A stretch of 64,000 nt of DNA, from positions 40,173,052 through 40,237,051 of the forward strand of contig OX326956.1 in assembly GCA_946800325.1 (NCBI GenBank), read 5' to 3'. The DNA comes from Luzula sylvatica. Lineage: Eukaryota; Streptophyta; Magnoliopsida; Poales; Juncaceae. The notes under the pieces are model-generated. The model did no database searches, was not told the origin of the DNA, and saw only the letters and a program-made list of their open reading frames with translations. The number at the start of each line of letters is the position of its first letter. Within the stretch, counting starts at the first letter, position 1. Of the stretch, positions 57,359 to 64,000 are shown piece after piece. Made by a program: the position numbers and the translations under genes.

Positions 57359-60300
57359 TCATTTGCTAATGTCGCTATAAGAATCTAACGACAAATTAAT
57401 TTGTTCAGTCTCGCTTTCATCATCTGATATGTTACCAGAATTATTATTGCCCGCTCCAATAATCTCCTTCAACTCGAGCACAACCTGTTAGACGAATATA
57501 TAACAAAAATACACATTACAAATTTCTACAATATATATAAAAAAAAATACGCTTAACTAATACCTCGGTCATGATTGGCCGGTGGTTTGAGACCGGATTT
57601 GTGCACATAATAGCTAGACTCACAAAGTTGCGCACCGAAATGGGATCGGAATCATTCAAAACATGACCATCTAATATTTTATCCATGGTATCATTCTCGC
57701 GATGTAATTTGACCCAGTCGGCGAGATTATAGCTTCCAGTCCGAGTTTCTAGTTCTCGTACAATGGCAGGTAATCCCGTTACTAGTTCTAGAAGCACGAT
57801 ACCGAAGGCATATACATCGCTTTTCTCGGTTAGCCTGTAAGTCCTAGTGTACCTGTACACATGGCATTTCATAATTATTGATATTTATTATTCCAAGTAA
57901 TAGTTAGAAACTTAGAATCACACGTAACGTACTCTGGATCGATGTATCCGGGGGTGCCGGCAATACAAGTGGCGGAGAAGTGAGTTTGATCGTCGTTTAA
58001 AAAGGCTCTCGAGAGACCAAAATCGGCAATCTTTGCGGATAATTTGTCAGATAGGAGTATGTTATTGCTGTTTATGTCTCTGTGGATAATGGGAGGAGTG
58101 CAAGCTCTGTGCAGATATTCCAAACCTGTACATTTTATTATTCACAAGAGAATTGATGTGTGTGTATAATTATTTTCTCGAGAAATTTGGTCGAGTATAA
58201 AGTGTTATGGATGAATTGTATTTAAGAACAAACCTTGGGCGGATTCAAGAGCAATTTGAAGTCGTTGTCTCCATGTTATTATTCTTCTTCCGCTTTTGCC
58301 TGTAAACAAACAGAAAATCATATACAATAATATAATCTTAATTCTTCTTAAACATGATTAAATTCAAGGTTCATTCAAGTCGCAATAAAAGTATCCAAAT
58401 ACTTGATTTCTTCCCCAAATGTAGTTTACTATACTCAACGTACAATGAAGTCAGATTAAATGCAAGAAATACAAACCGCTTATGAGAAAATCTTTAAGAC
58501 TTCCATTAGCCATGAATTCATAGACAAGTGCGAGCGAGTTATTGTCGTCACAGTAGCCAACTAATCGGACCATATTCCTGTGGTGAACCCTCGACAAAAG
58601 CCATGCCTGTGAAAATGATCACAACACAGAGATTTTCACTTTTTTACTTTCATTTTATTAATGCCTGTGAAACTAAAATGACATTTAAATTCTTTGGTGT
58701 AACATATAAAACCACAAACCTCATTTTGAAATTCTTTGGCGCCTTGATTGGAGATGAAAGATCGTAGTTTGACCGCTACTTCAGTGCCATCCTCGAGCAT
58801 GCCGTGGTAAACCTTGTTTGGTCAATTAAACTTAATCTGTTAGTAAGTAAGAAAATTATATAATGAATATATGCAAAAAAAAGACTAACATCTCCAAATC
58901 CCCCGTGGCCAATTTTATCCTTGAAATTGTAGGTCGCCGCTTTCAATTCTTCGTATGCAAATCGCCGGCATTGAGAGTGAATGAGTTTGTCGTCTAAGAT
59001 CCCTCCTCCTATTAAAACAAATTAACGAGGTATACATTAATAATATATTGCAAGATTTTCGAATATTTCTTATATCAATGAGAACTAGAAGATTGTGAAT
59101 ATTTTCAATTTACCAGGTTGTCTTCTATTCCTCTTTCTTTTTCTCCAGATGAACAAGATAATGAGCATTATAATAATACCGGTGATTATTGCTGAAGATA
59201 CCAGGGGGATCACATATTTTTTCTTTCTTACGATACTACTAGTGTCCGGAACCGAAAGAAATCGGTTGTTATCCCAACTGAAAAAATAATATATAAAAAT
59301 ATATTTTTTTAAAGAGAATAAGGTTATTGTCTACTTCTCATACTGAAGAAATGAATTGCAATTGAGTTGAGAACACAGATTGTGATTGAGTTGGTAAGGC
59401 CATTGCTACAAATAATCTCGCACCGAGTGATAAGAGTTTTTCCTTTCTAATAGTCGTCAATTACCACGCAGGCAGTCCCGATACTGTCATTTTGGAGGCC
59501 TGTGCCATCTCATCAAACACATTGGCTACAACCCCTAAAAATCTCTCTCTCATACAAGTTGAGGGCCAGGACGACGCTAGCCACGTTGGATTGTATGGTT
59601 CCACATACATCAAGGTTATACTCAAGGAAATGAAATTATGTGAACATGACGTATGTTTTCACCAAAAGTTCGAATTATCAAGGAAATTATATTATGGTTC
59701 TACATACATCAATAGTTCTTTTATTTTTTTTGACGGGTTTTGAACTCGGGTGGTTTCTACCACACACAAGTGTCAAACCAATTGTACAAGCGATCGCTTG
59801 TAAATAATAGTTCTTTTATAAACTAACTATGGACTATTTAGAAATTATACTCTGAATTCACCACCACATCCTCTATATCCTAATTAACACACTTAATTAA
59901 CATGGTAATTAACAAGGGACACATAATTAAAAGTTAACTAATATTGATTAAGAATTGTTAATTCATATGATTGTTAATTACGATTTAATTAACTGTTAAT
60001 TGTATGTTCCTTGTTAATTATCATATTAACTAAGTGTGTTAATTAGGACATAAAGGATGCGGTGGTGAATTCTGGGGGCAGGGTAAACGACCTCGACTAT
60101 TTATTACAAATTTTCAGCACAAGTTATTTATTCTGAATTATTTTGGAGGCTAGAAGCAAAATACCAATGTTTTGATAGCTCGGTTTTTTTTCTTTCTAAT
60201 TTTGATTTATTTATTTATTTTCTTGATTCTTTTTTAAAAATTGGGAAAATTAGTTCTAAATAAGGCTTTCAGAGAAATTAATTGAAGCAGCACCGACTGA

Positions 60301-62744
60301 AATTCAATTATCTTAGCACCAAGTAAAAATATGTGCAATTAGTATTTGATAGAGCTTACTTCTGTTTCATGTCGATTATGAGGATTATTGAAAAATAAAT
60401 TTTAGTAATTGGGATTAATTATAAGGGTCTTTTCATGTCGATTATGAGGATTCTCCATCTTTTTTTTTTCAAAAAGAAAATAAACTCAGAAATTAAAGAA
60501 GAAAAGACCTGAATTGAAGAGAACCATTACTTTGCCTCTGAAGAAGAATAGATGGGATTGTCCCTGTGAAGTTGTTTCTAGAGAGATTTCTGCACGTCAT
60601 GAAATAAAACAGTAAACACTAAATATGTTTGTTTTCAGCAAAACATATATTATACATAATTTCGTTTAACATGTTCCAATGGACTTGTGGGAATTTTTAC
60701 GGGAAGACAATCAACACTACTCTGATGCATATATATATGCGCTTAATACTTACAAAGATCGGAGCGATGACAATTTCCCCAAGAACTCTGGGACGGGACC
60801 TGTTAACTCATTAATACTCAAGTCTCTGCAAAAGAGGATAATATAAACGTTGTTAATGACGATATAATGCCAAACGATTCAGCAAAAAATGAAAGAGTTT
60901 AAAAACAAAACGAGGTGCTAGTTTTCAAAATTTAATTCACGCTCGTGAAGAAAAAACTTACAATGTTTCCAAAGAATTAAGATTCTCAAAACCAGAGGAG
61001 ATACTACCCATCAATCCTAGTGAAGAAAAATTTCTGCACATTTTTTGGTTATGGAAGTGTTAATTTACTAAAAAAAAATTTCGATAAATGATGAAACAAA
61101 AAGCAAGGTATATAATCTCGGACGTGCTACTTACAAAGATTTGATTTTTGATGGAGTACCGGCTACATCAGTACAAGTTACATTATCCCATGGAGACTGC
61201 CCTCGACATGGATCCCCTTGCCACTTGCTCATTTTGTAAGTGTTCTTAATCGTCATCATGCAAACAACTATCAAGGTCGACAACAAAAATATCAAAGTTA
61301 ATGGATTTATTTTTGTTGCAAATTTCTCTTTTATTATTTGTACGGATTATTTAGAATATGGCGGAATGGTAACCTACCATCATTTGGATCAGTCGCATCG
61401 CCCGAGAGTGTCGCTCGGATAAAAATCTCGGCTGCGTTGAGCATAGGTGGAAGACTCGAGTCTGATGTCTTAGTTAGATCAAAATAAGTAGTTGTGGATG
61501 CTGGGATATCAAATGGAAAGGGTAAATGAGTGACCTGTTAAACGTAATAAACTTAATTAATAAATTATACATACGGCGCAGTTACCTTGAGATAATATTT
61601 TATTTTTGATAGACAAATATATTTTATTTTTAAGAAAGAAGGAAGTAATCTCAAAATAATATTTTCCTTCCTTCTATATTTACCTTGAGATAAGAGGGAT
61701 TAATGTTAGTTTGTAACACTGTGGGCGTGTTTTGATCACTTGGAAGTATCAAATCGAAGAATCGGTAACCATATTTTTGAGGATCTTGTAACTCGGCAAA
61801 ATGGAGATAGATATAATAAGTTGGTCGATTAATCCCTATGTTTCTAGCATCGACATGGTACCGCAACGTATGCTTTTCATACCAAGCCGATTGCATGACA
61901 CTTAGCGGTACCTTGTAGGTGTCATTGTCATCTTGTTGAACGTTTTCAAGTGTGTTTAGCCTTGCCGGACAATTATAGGGGGCACCATAACTACTAACGT
62001 CGTTGCAGTACAACCAAATTCGGTCCCATTCATCAATTGGGTACCTGCAAAAAATATCTAATTATTTACTTGTCCAAAGAGCACAAGCACCGGCAAAAAG
62101 GTTGAAGTGCAATACCTGATAGTCTTATTGGCAGGTGATCCCAAGTTATAACGCTCGGAGTATACAAGCGAAACAGAATTATTCACGTCTTGGTAAAGTG
62201 TACGGTCATTTATACGTCTAAGTTCGAGAGCGGAGATGAACGGGATACCGTGACCGGTATTTACGAGGCAAACCATGAAATAGTCGGCAGAAGCAAGAGT
62301 AATAATCTCGGCAATATACAAGGAACCCGAGTTTTCAATATTAATAATCGTCCATAAGTTAACCCCTAGATAAAGTTTAAATTGAAAATCTCCACTAGCA
62401 GTCTTCTTCACGTCGTAATTACCATACAAAAAGAAGGCTCGAATTATGTACTTGTAATTTAGGCCGATTTTGAATGCGAGATTTCCCATGTTTATGCTGC
62501 CAATTTGGTAGCAATTCTGGGATATGTTGGGGAAACTTCTGAGTGTGGATGTCTGCATTGGCTTATTAGAGGTATATTGAGTATTTTTAATAGTGTAGTT
62601 CAATCCAACATCGATGAGATTGGCATCTGAAATATAGGTCAAGTTGGTATCGGGATCGATGTAGCTTTGTTTATCAAGCATGCCACAATCAATGCTCAAG
62701 AAATCTGCATCAAGGGCCAATTTTAGTCCGAATAAACAAACCAT
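57359..62744 (-). CDS. Malectin-like LRR receptor kinase (LRR-I class)
   Basis: Plasma-membrane receptor-like kinase. Fifteen exons from 62744 to 57359 keep phase in my reconstruction and give about 894 residues: malectin-like domain (62744-62116, 62044-61684, 61534-61378; [38 protein letters not shown]), WQGDPC exon (61267-61135), LRR exons of exactly 72 bp (61033-60962, 60825-60754) and 60589-60509, transmembrane exon (59277-59114; [11 protein letters not shown] with RKRKRNRR after it), then kinase exons 59008-58890, 58812-58720, 58606-58477, 58299-58234, 58125-57933, 57852-57564 and 57484-57359. Kinase motifs: [26 protein letters not shown] (RD type), [12 protein letters not shown]. Members include IOS1 and FRK1-like proteins in immunity; ligand unknown. 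[13 protein letters not shown] would be a short signal peptide; an upstream first exon before the AG at 62756 is possible. Intron 59278-60508 holds a SINE and a MITE. Confidence 0.9.
59725..59805 (-). mobile_element. Short tRNA-like SINE, 14-bp TSD
   Basis: On the minus strand it reads CAATTGGTTTGACACTTG (A-box-like) and CGAGTTCAAAACCC (weak B box), ending in poly(A). Perfect TSD AATAGTTCTTTTAT at 59711-59724 and 59806-59819. It lies in an intron of the receptor kinase gene. Confidence 0.75.
59841..60094. mobile_element. MULE-like MITE, 254 bp, 9-bp TSD
   Basis: Left GAAATTATACTCTGAATTCA with CCACCACATCC; right, inverted, GAGGTCGTTTACCCTGCCCC with CAGAATTCACCACCGCATCC. Perfect TSD GACTATTTA at 59832-59840 and 60095-60103. 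Same family as 6043-6342; intronic in the receptor kinase gene. Confidence 0.88.
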
Positions 62745-64000
62745 TAAAAATCCTATTTCAGAAATAAAGATTAGAAAACTATTATATTTCTCAAATTTCT
62801 TTCCAACATGAAAATCCCTTTTCGACAGTTGTTTTTATGGAGTGATAATCGGAAAATCTCTTTTGTAAGAAATTTTGTCAAACACCTTGTGTGCAACATC
62901 GGATGTCAAGATAAACAATCTAATTACCATACAAACTAAATCCATCTCACAAAATAAGGGAATAAAATCCCAACACAAAGATCATTTGTAAGAAACCTTC
63001 TCTTTTTGTTAGACTGATACAAGCACCGTAGATTGTCTCAAGTTAAACTATATATATAGGAATTCAGTCCGTTCGAACGCACATAAATGGTTCGTTCGCA
63101 CTTCAGTAGTTCGTTCGAACTAACCCAAATCTGACTGTCACGAATAAGTCTGTTCGAACGCACTCATATAGTTCGTTCGAACGAACCTAATTCTGACTGC
63201 AGAATTGCCTATTTATATAAATTCTTCCAAGTTAATTATTAAGCCATATTTTCTTTCAAGGCGAAAGTGGTTTAATTAACTTTTTTCAGGTTAACATACA
63301 AAAATCTTGGTTAAACACTTTCGCCAGACTTTCTGGGGAAAGTTTATCCTCTTTCGCCAAGGTTTGTGGCGAAAGAGTTAGTTTCCCAAATTGGGGAACT
63401 AGCGTGCTTTTCTTGCAAATTGGGATTTTATGGATGCTAATAATATTATTGGCTATGGAAGACTTCTGTAGCTAATAATATTATTGATTTTCTTGCAAAT
63501 TGCAATTTTTTCGTTTTAAACATTAAATATATTAAAAAAGTATTAGTTATGGAAGACTTATGTAGCTAATAATATTATTGGCACCAAGATTTGTTAGCGA
63601 GGGGGCCAGCTGTAGTTAATAACATTATTTGCTACGGACAAATATTGGTTACAGAGGTTGTAGCTAAAAAGTCATGTATTAGATACAAGAACATCTCTAT
63701 TAGTGACCGAGTTGTAGCTAATAATCCCTTATTAGCTACAAAGTTGTCTTTCATCGGAGCAATTCGTCTAAGAAGATGCCTCCCCTAATTTCTACGAGAG
63801 ACGTTCTCTTTCCCTCAATTTCCTTCCCCTTCATTCAAAATTCGGGAGCACCTCCCTTCAAGTAATTTTTCTTCATTTATAAAGATTTTGTGACTAAAGG
63901 TCATTTTTGCAAAATTTGCCTCCGGTCCTCAAAAAACTAGGACCGGACATGCATTAATGCACATCTTAAATATTTTTTGTAATATTTCTCGATATTTCAA
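62745..64000. other. Upstream of the receptor kinase; repeat-rich right edge
   Basis: No gene seen. 63065-63190 holds five GTTCGAAC-centred motifs. 63430-63760 holds repeated GTAGCTAATAATATTATTGG and TTAGCTACAA motifs in both orientations, like the subterminal zone of a CACTA or similar element, but no terminus is recognisable. CGAAAG/CTTTCGCC motifs recur at 63260-63380. Confidence 0.45.

Overview
The window is nuclear DNA from a flowering plant, most likely a eudicot. It is AT-rich, its genes are intron-rich, and the families present are plant-specific: a type-1 lipid transfer protein, a PPR protein, a malectin-LRR receptor kinase and a peroxisomal 4CL-like ligase. I cannot name the species from sequence alone. 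About two thirds of the window is transposon-derived, and many elements have readable target-site duplications (TSDs).

Layout. 1-3.3 kb: two pieces of a 4CL-like gene in opposite orientation. 3.5-4.5 kb: a hAT-like element filled with an (AAT)n tract. 4.7-12.8 kb and 14.9-29.9 kb: two direct copies of a segment carrying a lipid transfer protein (LTP) gene. Copy A has an intact LTP gene, a 10x63-bp repeat upstream and a Helitron-like insertion. In copy B the LTP signal-peptide exon is split by an 11.2-kb composite hAT element with three almost identical transposase ORFs. 30.7-32.2 kb: a CACTA element. 32.6-35.7 kb: a gutted Copia element and a 1.48-kb solo LTR full of short palindromes. 35.7-36.6 kb: a broken START-domain gene. 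36.7-38.4 kb: a MULE-like element with a hAT MITE nested inside. 39.6-40.5 kb: an intact AE7/MIP18-family gene with a probable U12 AT-AA intron; its 5' leader is repeated inverted at 43.1-43.3 kb against a truncated Copia element. 45-46 kb: a SINE and LINE debris.

The right-hand part is more gene-rich: a DeSI/PPPDE protease gene (46.9-48.1 kb, minus), an ABO5-like PPR gene (52.8-54.8 kb, plus), a Nudix hydrolase gene (55.4-57.2 kb, plus) and a malectin-LRR receptor kinase gene (57.4-62.7 kb, minus). Exon junctions in all of these keep phase in my hand reconstruction, so they look functional. MITEs, SINEs and a LINE 3' end lie between and inside them.

The genes do not form a pathway. The main story is genome dynamics: a nested and amplified hAT transposon that has split a duplicated LTP gene, and an LTP intron whose two ends lie in a 7-bp direct repeat, as expected if the intron arose by insertion.
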